Shown: positions 28,401 to 37,490, counted from the stretch's first letter. The stretch: 60,000 bases of DNA from Strigamia acuminata (GCA_949358305.1 OX442315.1:5669875-5729874), one strand, 5' to 3'. Notes: generated by a model from the sequence alone, not told the origin. Made by a program: numbers and translations.

Positions 28401-29558
28401 TCCCTTCGACAGATCCATCGTCGTAACCCAAGAAAAGGGGCTAAGCTCTCTCAAAATGGATTCGATAGACGGCATCTGTATGGGATCTATCTCTGTCACC
28501 GCGTTTAATGGGCGGTAATCAATGCATAGGCGTGGGTCCGAGCCCGGGCGCATCACGAGCACAACTCGCGTCGCGTATTCTCCCTGGGCCTCGGAGACAA
28601 TGCCACTGTCTAGCATTTCTTGGCACATTTTTTGCACTATTTCACGTTTTTGCGGATTCATTCCCTTATACGCAACTCGTATAGGTTTATTATCCGTCAA
28701 TTTAATCTCGTGAATAGCCCTATTCGTTCGGCCCGGTTTTTTCGACAGGATCCCCTCATATTTAAGTAGGACCCTTCGTAGGGCTGCCGCTTCGTTTAAT
28801 TCTAAAGCGGCGTCGGCGACAAGCGTTTCCACTACATTGTCCCGTTGCAATTCTGCTACGAATGCTTTAAAATTGTAGTCTTGAACGAATTTCTTTAGGC
28901 CTTTCTCCCACTGTGTCTTGTCGGCCGCTTCTTTGATAAGAGCTGGTGGCACGACAATTGCGGGTCTTTCTCTATCATTTCTGATATAATTCCAAGATTT
29001 CGTTATTGGATTTGGTTGTATTTCCATTGACGCCATGAGGTCTAAGCCCAACAGAAAAATTCTGTCGCACGTGGGCAGGACCAGGAAAGGGTGCTGTTCT
29101 ACCCCTCCGAGCCACTCCATGGTCAATAATATAACTCCTTTTGGACGCGCCATTCCGTTGGCGGTTTTTAGACGTACATTTTTATTAACGCCTTTTATCT
29201 TATTGGTGAGACCCAATGATGCTACTATGTCTTCGGAAACGAACGAGCGATCTGCTCCCGAGTCTAGCAGTCCCATAATTTTTTCGCGTTCTATTGTCAT
29301 GGGCAGCATACATAGGCGGCTGGTATATTCGACCGCCACGTTGCACATGAAAACACGAAATTCTTCTGTGTCTTCGACTACTTGAGGTAATTCTTCAAGC
29401 AGTAGGTTTGGTTCTTCCGCCTCAGCCTCAGCGTTTGCGGTAATTACCTGCAAAGCGTTGTTGGCCCTGTCTTGGATCTGGGCGTTAGCTATGTCACTAC
29501 CCATTTCTTTGACTGGTGGCGGTTTATCGAACCCTTTGTTAAACCCCTTCTTCTTCAT
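25488..29558 (-). CDS. pol: Pol of gypsy element B (PR-RT-RNaseH-INT)
   Basis: A 1356-aa polyprotein with ATG at 29558, open throughout. Domains: aspartic protease LLDSGADRSF (about residue 107); reverse transcriptase LCIDYRPLN (about 350) with AYLDDIVIAS (about 444); RNase H LHTDASRVGLG (about 589); integrase zinc finger HPLASH...CQRCQAC (about 915-935); catalytic core with SDNGPQF (about 1023) and the Glu in NPVERLN (about 1056); and a GPY-like DGPYVIIGKHG. The frame is -1 relative to gag and remains open upstream across the gag stop, so either a frameshift or reinitiation 24 bp after the gag stop could express it. No chromodomain was seen. Confidence 0.95.
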   Translation of the reverse strand: MKKKGFNKGFDKPPPVKEMGSDIANAQIQDRANNALQVITANAEAEAEEPNLLLEELPQVVEDTEEFRVFMCNVAVEYTSRLCMLPMTIEREKIMGLLDSGADRSFVSEDIVASLGLTNKIKGVNKNVRLKTANGMARPKGVILLTMEWLGGVEQHPFLVLPTCDRIFLLGLDLMASMEIQPNPITKSWNYIRNDRERPAIVVPPALIKEAADKTQWEKGLKKFVQDYNFKAFVAELQRDNVVETLVADAALELNEAAALRRVLLKYEGILSKKPGRTNRAIHEIKLTDNKPIRVAYKGMNPQKREIVQKMCQEMLDSGIVSEAQGEYATRVVLVMRPGSDPRLCIDYRPLNAVTEIDPIQMPSIESILRELSPFSWVTTMDLSKGYWQVEMRPEDKLKTAFYSPIGRLMFNVMPFGLVNAPSTFQRLIESVLGDILHQFVWAYLDDIVIASKTFEEHIEHIDQVLTRLAKAGLHVHPGKSKFCRKELAFLGYRIGVNGLAIGPEKIDAINRFPPPEDVKGVQRFMGMINFFGRLLPGLAEVAAPVTDLLKNENEFVWSNECNIAFNAIKRMLTEVGVMPLPDLNRPFILHTDASRVGLGAALLQTHVRDGVEQDLPCMFISRKLQGAEKNYNATELECLAVVWAIRKFRDYLEYTKFVVHTDHQALQWLMKLKEPAGRLARWQLELMACDLTIQYKPGKYNVVADALSRAPVSDPIDADDDGEDDSRIIYCPTSCHRWDLRKINEIPTASPADVKFCGFWTRLYQPAADNHPNAKKEFKLERRINDPLLSAFHAHVGRQMRSNPPTREEIIVQQKLDKKCQDRARFVLTGKYPPNLTRRQKRRYAHESIDYLLDDGLLVKHHPNHQDDLSESDTAVKVVIPASLIGRVLWLLHGHPLASHAGVSRTLYRATQLFHWTGMKKDIALFVHQCQRCQACKPRSKSPFETIFLGPYAPFDCLSVDVMGPKPVTGNKNAYIIVIMDVATRWPELYAVARPSAEKIVECIYDVALRYGFPRKIISDNGPQFISKIWGKFCEKFGIVASHTSTYNPRTNPVERLNRDIKYALSIFTDIHNRWDEYLREIAFSIRTTVSRTRDFSPAYLNFARELRVPWDPRVAESVNVVDPEKPHEYVYKLEQTISNTYKHMMAHIFNMRDRILQDKSGGKFVNFEINDLVWKDTHILSNAARGITASLADKRDGPYVIIGKHGGNAYKLRKLEDNTEHKSIQVRELTPYIPEFPQEMWAKGQVKSKTDGQIVDMFAGESEKAPPSDNEEYFDAPSPPVNEIVESVPDPILVGGETGETPETNTKNTDKKENNNEEVQTQKTTKNIVPVSTHHLRPRGSNPFIKDGKVVGKE

Positions 29559-29581
29559 GAATGGCGCAGACGGTCGAGAAG

Positions 29582-32500
29582 TTATTTCTTCGCCGCCTGC
29601 GCTGACTCGTTTTTTGACTCGTTTTTTGCCATGGCGAGTTTAATCTCTGCCATCTGCTTCATTATCGCGTCAAACTTAGCGTCTTCTTTCGCTGTTCTTG
29701 GGCACTCATTGGAATAGTGACCCGGTTGGTTACACTTAAAACAACGAATATTTGATTTGTCTCTTGGGGCTTCAATCGATTTCTTTTTTTCAGGGTCTAC
29801 TTTCGACGGTGGCGTGTAATTTTTTCGAAAATACTTCGGAATTCGGCCGGCATTTGGTTTTAACCTGGCGCGAAATTCTTCTACCGCTCTATCTCGATGG
29901 ATGAGATGTACTAGCGGTCCTTCCTCATCGCAACCCGTTGATAAGGTATCGCGATAGCTTCGTATTTCTTCGTCCGTCGAATAATCGTCTTTTTCTTCTT
30001 TTTCGTCTGATTTTCCGACATTTTGTTCGGCTTCCTCCCCCTCCTTGACCTCCTCCAGTGTCGCTTGCATGGCTGACGCTGTCGGTGCCTTTTTAGGGGC
30101 GGCCAATGGGTTGGAAGGCAGCGTGGATGTCAGTTTATTTTTTATTTGTAAACCAACGCTAGCTTCTGCCAGCTCCATTATACCGCTAAGATATTCAGTA
30201 GGGCGCATGATTTTGTCTGTCGCCCCATATCTTTCCGCACTCAACTTGAGACGTTTAGCGGTTGCTGCTTTCTCCGCTTCTGGTAAAGCGGAATAATATC
30301 TCTTCTCGATATCTATCGTGTTCTCGAACAGGAAGGCGCTCATTTCTTCGTAGCTGCCTCCTGTCGGTGCCCTTTCTTCAAGTAGCACCCGTTGCGAGTA
30401 TTCCGACAAACCGCCGAGAAAGAAAAGGTTGAATCCCGTGGCATGAAATTCCATCGGGGCCTTTTCGAACAACAATCTGGCGCGAATGTCGTAATCCATT
30501 ATGGTTTCACCAGGCATCTGGCGAAGACCTCGCATCTTTCGGCTCACCTCTTCGGGTGTCTCGCCGTAGCGCAGGTCGAATCTCATTAAAAAGTCGTCCC
30601 AATTGACGCCTTTCAATCCTTGGTACCACTCACGTGCCGAGCCTGTCATTAGCTCGACAATACCGTGGGTGAGCATGTCTCCTACGGTGGCTTTAGTGGC
30701 AGTCTTAATCCGAATTACTTCGTCAAGGAAGCGATCTCCCGCTTTCCATGACCCGTCGAAACGGTTCTGAATATAAAATTGCCACCTAATATTCCCGGTA
30801 ACACTCATGGTGTCACGTCGGGAGACAGCGTATTTTTTCTTTACGCGGTCACCAGTGTTACGATTACGATCATTTCGTTTGCTCAGATCGATTCCTTCGG
30901 CTTTTAACGAGCCAAGCAGGGCTCTTCCAAGCTCTCCCATCGTATACTGCCGACCCGTCGAATCGGTAAACGCGCTTTGTCGGGGAAGGTCCTGAAACTC
31001 CTCCCGTCGGTGGTCGCTATTTTCCGATCGACGTCGTTTCTCTCTATCGCGCGGAGAGTTGGATCTCTTCCGGCGATTACTTGACTTATCATTTCGTCTG
31101 TCGTCGTTGGACGAGGGGTCGGAGCTGGGGTCGGGAGACGGTGAGCGGCGTGGCGGGTTGCGCCGTGAAGAGTTTGACTCTTTCCGGCCCCTACGACGGT
31201 CGTCACGTTCCCTTTCCCTGCGTTCATCGCGTTCTCTTTCCCTTCGTCTTTCTCCGGAACCTCTCTCCGAATCGTGATGACTGGGTGCATTCGACTCCAG
31301 TTCATCCGACGACGAATCACTGTTTCCGTAGTGATACTGTTGCTGTCCTCTTTCGCGTTGACGTTCCTCTCGTGACGATGTGCGGTCTTCGGAAGGTTTT
31401 CTCGAAGGTCCGTCGTCTTTGAGGATGGGTACCGGCTGTTGCCAGTCGTTACCCCGCGGGTCGTCGCGTTGTCGGCTCGTGTGAGTCTGTTCTTCGTTAC
31501 GACGCGCGTTGTTCGCATTTATTAATCGGTTGATAGCGTTGTTAGTGTTATCGTCTAACGCCATCATGCGAGGTCGAACGCGTTGTTCGGTCGAGACTTC
31601 CCGTTTGCGTGGAGTGACTGGCACTTCCTTTTTTCGCTCGGGTTTGGGGCTGACCTTCGGCGTGCGCTTCGGGTCGCCTTCTACGCTCTCGTCGGACAAT
31701 TCGGACGAGCTAACTTCTGGCTTGCGAACGGATTTTGGTTTGTCTCGTTGCAGCCTAGTCATGAAAGCTTGTTCAGCTTCTTGTTGAGAACGGAATGCAT
31801 AACGATGTGCATGTAAGGCTCGATCAACTATTTCGACTTCTTCTGGAGTAGTCGGAACGCGCTGGGATTTGCCGTACTCGAGAGCTCGCGCTTCTCTTTC
31901 CGCCAGCTTCCGCTTTCTCTCGCGGATGGCTTGTCGGGCCTCATTCTCGGCATCCGCTTCGAATTGAGCGGAGTCTACCATTTGTTGAGCGTATGCGCCT
32001 TCAACAACGGTGATTTCCGGGGATAACCTGTGCGCTCTTAAAGCTGCACGTACGATTTGTAATGTTTCGTACACAGTTATTTTTCCCGTTGGCAGAGTGT
32101 ATCGTACACCTTCTGCCTGTGCCAACTGCATCGTGTCAACCAATGTGGCCGAGACGCTGTAAGGCTGGCTCGGAACACGCTCAGTTTTTGACGCATTGGA
32201 CTTGTGTCCTTCGGACCTGACCGAAGCTGGGCGGCTTTGCGTAATTGGCGTGTTTAGTGCCGAATTAGCTGTCGTGTTTGAGGCCGTCTTTTGTATCGGA
32301 GACGCCGCTTTCGGACTGCCCACCTCGGTGTCGTGCGTTAGACGAGGCGATGGGTTACGGGATAAAACCTCGTTTCCGCTCGTCTCGCCGTCACGGTTAG
32401 AACGCGGCAGTTTGGAGTGAGATTGCTCTTCACCCCGCTCTGTCTCGTCCAATCGCTGCCTCGTCTCGGAACGAGACGGGTGCGATGCCTCTGATGCGCT

Positions 32501-32686
32501 TCTGCGATCGGGTTTAGGCTTGCGCCGTTTTTGCCTCGCTTCGTGCGCTGAGGCTTTGGGTAAGGGACCTCCAGATCGCAAGTGATAGTCGGCGCCTTTA
32601 CGACTGCCGGCTCTCTTGTTCGCGTCGGAGTCGGAATCCGTTACTCGGATATTGTCTGCCATTTTTGGGTATGAAAATGATCTCAA
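29582..32686 (-). CDS. gag: Gag of gypsy element B, unusually long, with zinc knuckle
   Basis: The frame opens with TTG at 32686; the first ATG is at 32662 (Met-Ala-Asp-Asn), giving about 1026 aa. The N-terminal 600 residues are highly charged and disordered, with Arg/Ser/Glu-rich repeats. The capsid-like region (WKAGDRFLDEV...WYQGLKGVNWDDFL) follows at about 640-800. Near the C-terminus (about residue 975) is a single CCHC knuckle, CFKCNQPGHYSNEC. Typical Ty3/gypsy Gags are 300-500 aa, so the long charged N-terminal extension is unusual. The end overlaps the open pol frame. Confidence 0.9.
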   Translation of the reverse strand: MRSFSYPKMADNIRVTDSDSDANKRAGSRKGADYHLRSGGPLPKASAHEARQKRRKPKPDRRSASEASHPSRSETRQRLDETERGEEQSHSKLPRSNRDGETSGNEVLSRNPSPRLTHDTEVGSPKAASPIQKTASNTTANSALNTPITQSRPASVRSEGHKSNASKTERVPSQPYSVSATLVDTMQLAQAEGVRYTLPTGKITVYETLQIVRAALRAHRLSPEITVVEGAYAQQMVDSAQFEADAENEARQAIRERKRKLAEREARALEYGKSQRVPTTPEEVEIVDRALHAHRYAFRSQQEAEQAFMTRLQRDKPKSVRKPEVSSSELSDESVEGDPKRTPKVSPKPERKKEVPVTPRKREVSTEQRVRPRMMALDDNTNNAINRLINANNARRNEEQTHTSRQRDDPRGNDWQQPVPILKDDGPSRKPSEDRTSSREERQRERGQQQYHYGNSDSSSDELESNAPSHHDSERGSGERRRERERDERRERERDDRRRGRKESNSSRRNPPRRSPSPDPSSDPSSNDDRRNDKSSNRRKRSNSPRDREKRRRSENSDHRREEFQDLPRQSAFTDSTGRQYTMGELGRALLGSLKAEGIDLSKRNDRNRNTGDRVKKKYAVSRRDTMSVTGNIRWQFYIQNRFDGSWKAGDRFLDEVIRIKTATKATVGDMLTHGIVELMTGSAREWYQGLKGVNWDDFLMRFDLRYGETPEEVSRKMRGLRQMPGETIMDYDIRARLLFEKAPMEFHATGFNLFFLGGLSEYSQRVLLEERAPTGGSYEEMSAFLFENTIDIEKRYYSALPEAEKAATAKRLKLSAERYGATDKIMRPTEYLSGIMELAEASVGLQIKNKLTSTLPSNPLAAPKKAPTASAMQATLEEVKEGEEAEQNVGKSDEKEEKDDYSTDEEIRSYRDTLSTGCDEEGPLVHLIHRDRAVEEFRARLKPNAGRIPKYFRKNYTPPSKVDPEKKKSIEAPRDKSNIRCFKCNQPGHYSNECPRTAKEDAKFDAIMKQMAEIKLAMAKNESKNESAQAAKK

Positions 32687-32710
32687 GTTCTATTCGAGTC
32701 GTTTAAATCG

Positions 32711-32728
32711 ATCCCGGACAGGCCCCCA
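32711..32728 (-). other. Primer-binding site of gypsy B, tRNA-Pro type
   Basis: Minus-strand sequence TGGGGGCCTGTCCGGGAT starts 2 bases after the 5' LTR. From established knowledge it agrees with the complement of the conserved 3' end of animal tRNA-Pro at 16 of 18 positions; a CT/TC swap in the middle accounts for the differences. It should prime minus-strand synthesis. Confidence 0.7.
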
Positions 32729-32730
32729 CG

Positions 32731-33726
32731 TGTCGCGCTCAACTCGGTCTGTCGCTGATACGTGGTATGAGTCACTCTCTGATCTCGCAATACCGCTTTA
32801 CTCAAGCGGTTACCCAAATAATGTAACACGGCAAGACAATGTAAAAGGTAAATATAATAAATGTATTTATTATACGGGAATATACAGTTAAAAGGGAATA
32901 AAATATGTAAGGGAATAAAAAGGTAAAAGGAAAGGGGTGTGAAGTTGGCGGGAAACTGGTCGAGGTCGTCCTTTGTCGCTGTGGATCCAAGATGGCGTCC
33001 GCGTGGCAACGTGGTGTCGTCTTGGGCCGGCGTGGCAATGAATGGCGTCCTCGTCTCACGTTTCTCGTTCGGTCCTTCGGGCTCACGCTGGTCGGGCGCG
33101 AGTGAATGCCTGAAAGGTCTTACTTCTGGTCTGTTGTCTAGGTTTAGGGTTTTTTGTAGGTGTCCGGCGATCACACAGCGGCGGACGCTTGGTGGTTCCC
33201 GGCGATACACACAGCGGCGGGAACGCTCGTCGTGGTTACTGCAATTTAGGCTTGTGCGACCGTTTGTCTGCACAACTCGCTAAATTGGAGTAGGTTTACT
33301 ATTTCTAGCTGGCTTGCTAAAATAGTGTGGTAATCTTGTTTCGCAGGTTACTCTGCGGAGGTTAACACAAATCAATCGTACTCACGTTGAAAGTCCCTTG
33401 TCCTAGGTCACTCCTGAAGTCTTTGTACTTAGGCTTGATCGTTTTAGGACGTTTGGCTTTTACGTGTATCTTGGTTGATTTTTGTGTTGGTTCTGCCCGC
33501 TCAGTGCAAGGCGAATTCCTTTGCACAAAGCGGGGGGTGACAGGTGACTAAAGCCACCCAATAGTGGAGAAGACGAATCTCCCCCACTCCCCCAGGGCAG
33601 ACGCCCGTCCATTGACTGGATGTCAATGCTCTGAGGGAAGGGAGGCGCGCGTGCGACTCCCCTTCTTTACCCGTATGTAGGCCACGAGAGAAACTCTTCG
33701 TGCCCCACCCCAGTCGGGTCACCACA
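32731..33726 (-). repeat. 5' LTR of gypsy B (minus orientation)
   Basis: A 996-bp copy matching 20211-21206 at an offset of 12520 bp. Transcription would run leftward from here into gag, 69 bp beyond the LTR. Confidence 0.95.
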
Positions 33727-33970
33727 TAGTCTAAGATAGTTTTAGTTTAGTCTTAAGTTATCCTTAAGTTTATTATTAATTGAAATTGCTTTATGCTTTA
33801 TGTTTTATAACAGAATAAATATATTTTGTATGATTTAAACCTAAACAATGAGTCCTTCTTATTTACACCCCAAGTCAAGTTAGTTAAATAAATGCAATTA
33901 GTCTTTGATAAGACAAAGTCAAATATAAGTTAAACACGTGGGTAAACAGTGGTGATTTATCCACGTAACA
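33727..33970 (+). repeat. 3' LTR of gypsy A, second part
   Basis: Resumes after the duplicated TAGT and ends ATCCACGTAACA at 33970. It shares AAACAATGAGTCCT and the CCACGTAACA end with the 5' LTR but is otherwise clearly diverged. Confidence 0.85.
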
Positions 33971-34239
33971 ATACACTTCTTCAATTGGGTTTGTAATTTT
34001 AACGCCATTTTTAAAACATACATGCAACTATCAATAATTTTGAGAATGTTTTTTTTAAATATGGTATTAAGAACAATTATAATAAATAATAATGGGAACC
34101 TCAGTGAATCAAACCACTCAAGCACTTGTCTATTGGACCGAAATTTTACTCAAATTAAAAAAAAAACAATAATAATAATTAATTGAAGATATAAATAGTT
34201 AAAAACTGACCATTTCCTTCCCTAAAATAAAAAATTTCG

Positions 34240-34370
34240 GCAGTATTAACCATACTTTTCTTCCAATAAAAACCGGTAACGAATACCGAACTAAAGACGG
34301 TATTCGGTATTTGGTATTTCTTTAAAAAATACCGGTTTTTGATACCGGTAAATACCGGTAGAGAAACCCT
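34240..34370. repeat. TACCGGTA palindromic repeat island
   Basis: About 130 bp dominated by GGTATTCGGTATTTGGTATTT and TACCGGTAAATACCGGTA words and their complements. Self-complementary; similar in style, but not in core word, to the islands at 1575 and 48255. The preceding 33971-34239 is AT-rich and shows nothing else. Confidence 0.55.
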
Positions 34371-34422
34371 AACGGTATGATTCTGTCATGTTCATTGAAA
34401 AACTTAATTAATAACTACGGTA

Positions 34423-34857
34423 TATACTCTAGTTGCAGTCAAAAAGGCACTTTACAAGATGTCGTCCCATTAGTCAAGCCTGTTTACTGGTGTAGTGATC
34501 CGGAAAAATAGACCCAAACACCAGAATTGCATTACAATGTACAGACATTGTAATCGATTGCCTAGGCAACAATCAAAAATTCAAAATTCTAGACAAAGTA
34601 ACCAATAAACATAACAAACATCGGTTTGACACTTTTATATGCATAAAACTTCATTTCAATGATGGAAATAACATTTTATATTAAGAAAAATCAAAATAAC
34701 GTTAACTAAACTAAACTAGTCAAAACAAGCAAAACAATAAATAAAAATCAAAACTACTTCTCTTAGCAGTAGTATACAGTCTGGAGTTAGTAGTAAACTG
34801 GCTCGACCAATGGAACGACATCTTGTAAAGTGCCTTTTTGACTGCAACTAGAATATA
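34423..34857. mobile_element. MITE family 1, TA-flanked, with ~60-bp TIRs
   Basis: The terminal inverted repeats (left from 34423, right ending 34857) both read TATAYTCTAGTTGCAGTCAA and continue for about 60 bp with a few mismatches. There is no ORF. TA at the ends fits a Tc1/mariner-type non-autonomous element. It sits exactly between a 43-bp flank repeat (34376-34417) and MITE 2. Confidence 0.85.
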
Positions 34858-34858
34858 G

Positions 34859-35248
34859 TACTCTGGCTCATCATTAGAGTGTAACTTTTTCCTGTTGGCC
34901 GAGCCATTTCACTAGTGTAGTTATACTTAAAAGTAGGCCAAAATACCAGAAGTATAATAGATGTACAGACATTGCAATCGATTGCCTAGATAACTGGCCA
35001 AATTCTAAATTCTGCTTTCCAGGCAAAGCAATCAATAAACTAAACAGACATGTGTATTAAACGAAAAACAGCATAAAACTATTTTATAAATTGGAAAAAC
35101 ATTTTATTATAAAATATAATTCAAATGATATTATTTTAATCATTATAATAATCACAAAATTGAAAAAAAAAATTACTTTTCCTGGTGGTAGTACTAAGGC
35201 AACAGTTAGGAGTAAACAGGCTTGGCCAATAGGAAAAAGTTACACTCT
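34859..35248. mobile_element. MITE family 2, copy A, truncated on the right
   Basis: Begins TACTCTGGCTCATCATTAGA and runs nearly collinear with 39137-39542, including the block around ATGTACAGACATTGCAATCG and GGTGGTAGTAC. The right TIR stops at AAAAGTTACACTCT, lacking the last 23 bases or so seen in copy B. Confidence 0.85.
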
Positions 35249-35967
35249 GAAATTTTCCACTAAATTTGCCATGCGGTCACTGAATTTGCCAAGCGGTCGC
35301 CGACTTTGGTGGAACGCAACGGTACTATTTCTTGACCAAATTGAAAAATTAAAGATACAGGCAGGTGCAGATTTTGATTTCCAGTCGAACGAGACTGGTT
35401 TCAAAATTTACAAATCTCATTTCGAGATAAAAAAGAGCTTTTTTTTATTTCGCGACGAACATTTATGCCTCCATTATAGCTTACGGGATCCGCCAGGTGG
35501 CGCTGTTTTCCATTACATTTCGCCGTAATTTAGCCTTTTCTCCCTTTTAACTAATTTTAATACAAATTTTATCGTTATAATTGGAAAGTAGACCAAATAA
35601 CTGCATCGGAAAAGTCTACTTTCCAATCGAATGGTTAATTTTTTAATTCATTTTTTGTGGACATTACATAAACCGGAAGTCGAGAAATTACATTACAGGT
35701 CATGTGACCGGACGTTGAAACACACAAACAAACGTTCAAGTCAAGTTAAATAAAAGCCTTTAATAAGTGGACAATTTTCCAGAATTTAGTCGTGTTCTAT
35801 TTTTATTCAAACTTTATAATCAACAATTACGCGTGGATATTTTATTACTGTGCTCAAGTTACTATAGTAGTTTGGTTAACTTTAACATTCGGTTGATTTA
35901 TTTATTAGACAGCAAGATACCTCAGTGTTTCAAGTTAAAGTAAACATTCAAAAGTGGACAATTGTTT
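35249..35967. other. Intergenic, with a block shared with 58935-59070
   Basis: No gene was recognised. At 35779-35900 a block of about 120 bp (TTTTTATTCAAACTTTA...ACGCGTGGATATTTTATT...CTCAAGTTACTATAGTA) is closely similar to 58935-59070. Here it lies downstream of TRAF-like gene A; there it lies upstream of gene C. It is probably left over from the duplication that made the cluster. Confidence 0.6.
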
Positions 35968-37490
35968 TCAAGTAGTAACGTTTAAATCTAATTTAACAAA
36001 CATTGTGTCATCAACTACATATTTTGGTTCAATTTCATCTAAACGAATAAAGTATGACTTTCCATATCCCTCGTTTTCTGCATCCATTGGCCTTTCAAAA
36101 CATTCTTTAAAATTGATAAGATCAGATTCTAAGATTTTAACGTAATGATCTGTCTGTGTCAATTGATCCATCAAGAAAAGATGTGCACGATACTGTAAGG
36201 GCCATCGAAGGATTGCATCGTTTGGACCTTCGATCACTTGAAGAAAAAGGGATAAGTACGTCCCCTTTCCCTCGAGATCACCATTTGGATATAGGAATAG
36301 TCGCATTCGATAACCACCATTCTTGGTGTAAAAATGATCGCTACAAATGTGGTCTTGCCTTCCCGACCTTGCCTTGTGACAAGCTTTTCGAAAATTATCA
36401 ATTTTCCAGACATATTCTAACGACGAAAAGGTTGCCAGTTGGTTCTTCAGATCCAATTCTATTTTTTCTGTTGAATAAATGAAACTAGTTAAAATTTAAT
36501 CAGAAATTTGACGAGAAAAGTTTGTCAAAAATCTTTTACCGATCTTGTCACTCAGAATTTTCTTGTCCTCAGCTGAAACAAAGTTTGTATTATGTTCTTT
36601 TAATCTCTTACGTGTTAGCCAAATAAATAGAACGGTTCTTACCCACAGCTTTAGTCAACTGATCTAAAACCAAATCTACATTAAACCAGCAATCAAGAAA
36701 GGTTCGTTTCACTTACTGTTGGACGTAATCACACTGGTCACAGTTTTTTGACAGTTTTCTACGCTATCGCACTGCTCCGTTTGCTGTTTGGTTAGAAGTT
36801 CTAAAAAAAATCTCCATTTATGGTTAAATCACATGAAAACAGTAATAAAATTCGGAAACTGCATTTTTACCAATAGTTTTTTCCATTGTCTTAATCGAAT
36901 GCTCAACTTCATCTTTGTCTTCAGCTGAAATTTGTTCAACAAAATATTCATCGATTTTATCGTTTTGTGATAAGATAATTCACCTAGCAATTTTATGCGC
37001 AATAACAATTCTTCTATTTTGCCACTTTGTTCAATTTGTTTCAAGTGGAGATCTTGAATTTCCTTTTCTTGTTTTTCTATGATTTTCTCCAAATTACCTA
37101 TCGAAATAATATTTTAAACCCTCACAAAAATATCGATCGAATGAAGTTCTACCTTGAACAACCTGCATTTTCCTGCAACACTCATTCTGGAATGACCAAT
37201 ATTTGCATATAGCTTACAATTATTGAAATTAAACAAAAAAATCTTGTTTATTGTAATTATTAATACCTCAGTTTGAAGATCCAGCAATAATTTCATCATC
37301 ATCTCAGCGTGAAAATTGCCAACTTCGTATTTTTCAACTTCCAACTGATTTCCCTGCAATGTTTTGACTTTGTAGAATAAATTTAAATTTAGTTGCGATA
37401 TCAACAAACCTGAAATTGACAACCGATTGGCGAAAACTTGCACTGGCTAAAACTACGAATACATTCTTGCACATGGCTGCTCATCCTGTT
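35968..37490 (-). CDS. TRAF/MATH-like gene A (mini-exon gene)
   Basis: Cytoplasmic adaptor-type protein with a TRAF-type zinc finger, coiled coil and C-terminal MATH domain. Approximate exons, minus strand: 37411-37486 (MSSHVQECIRSFSQCKF, a finger half); 37266-37354 (GNQLEVEKYEVGNFH); 37150-37182 (ECCRKMQVVQ); coiled-coil exons around 36870-37100 (EKEIQDLHLKQIEQSGKI); the mini-exon DQLTKAVG near 36648; AEDKKILSDKIG near 36550-36580; and the MATH exon 36467-35968. The MATH exon shows SLEYVWKIDNF, GYRMRLFLYPNGD, GTYLSLFLQV, DAILRWP and YFIRLDEIEPKYVVDDTMF, ending at a TGA (35968-35970). No RING was found. The 5' end is uncertain because the exon upstream of 37490 is joined to a displaced MATH fragment (37570-37782). 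Confidence 0.7.

Larger units (their letters stand above)
20211..33726 (-). mobile_element. Ty3/gypsy element B (inner, 13.5 kb, apparently intact and young)
   Basis: Two 996-bp LTRs (20211-21206 and 32731-33726) look identical throughout the blocks compared. TAGT flanks both sides (20207-20210 and 33727-33730), a 4-bp target duplication. Read on the minus strand the order is 5' LTR, tRNA-Pro-type primer site, gag, pol, a 1-kb spacer, a long third ORF, a purine tract (GGGAGGGGG) and the 3' LTR. All ORFs are open. Its base composition is much GC-richer than the surrounding AT-rich DNA. It sits inside the 3' LTR of element A, so it is younger than A. Confidence 0.95.
10959..33970 (+). mobile_element. 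Ty3/gypsy element A (outer), carrying an extra Ulp1-like protease ORF
   Basis: The element has TG...CA ends. The 5' LTR is 10959-11476. The 3' LTR is split by element B into 19943-20210 and 33727-33970. Internal parts on the plus strand are a leader, gag (12136-13482), pol (13581-17525), an extra ORF pair (18089-19455) and a purine tract just before the 3' LTR (AAAGGAGGGGGC, 19930-19941). Without element B it is about 9.5 kb. The flanks (ATAT on the left, ATAC on the right) do not form a perfect target duplication. The two LTRs share their termini and several blocks but differ at a large fraction of positions by eye, which is unusual for an element whose ORFs are intact. Confidence 0.85.

Noticed and set aside
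33971-34240. Continuation of the viral cluster beyond the gypsy block
   Set aside because: No open frame or viral motif is visible there; the sequence is AT-rich with MITEs beginning at 34423.
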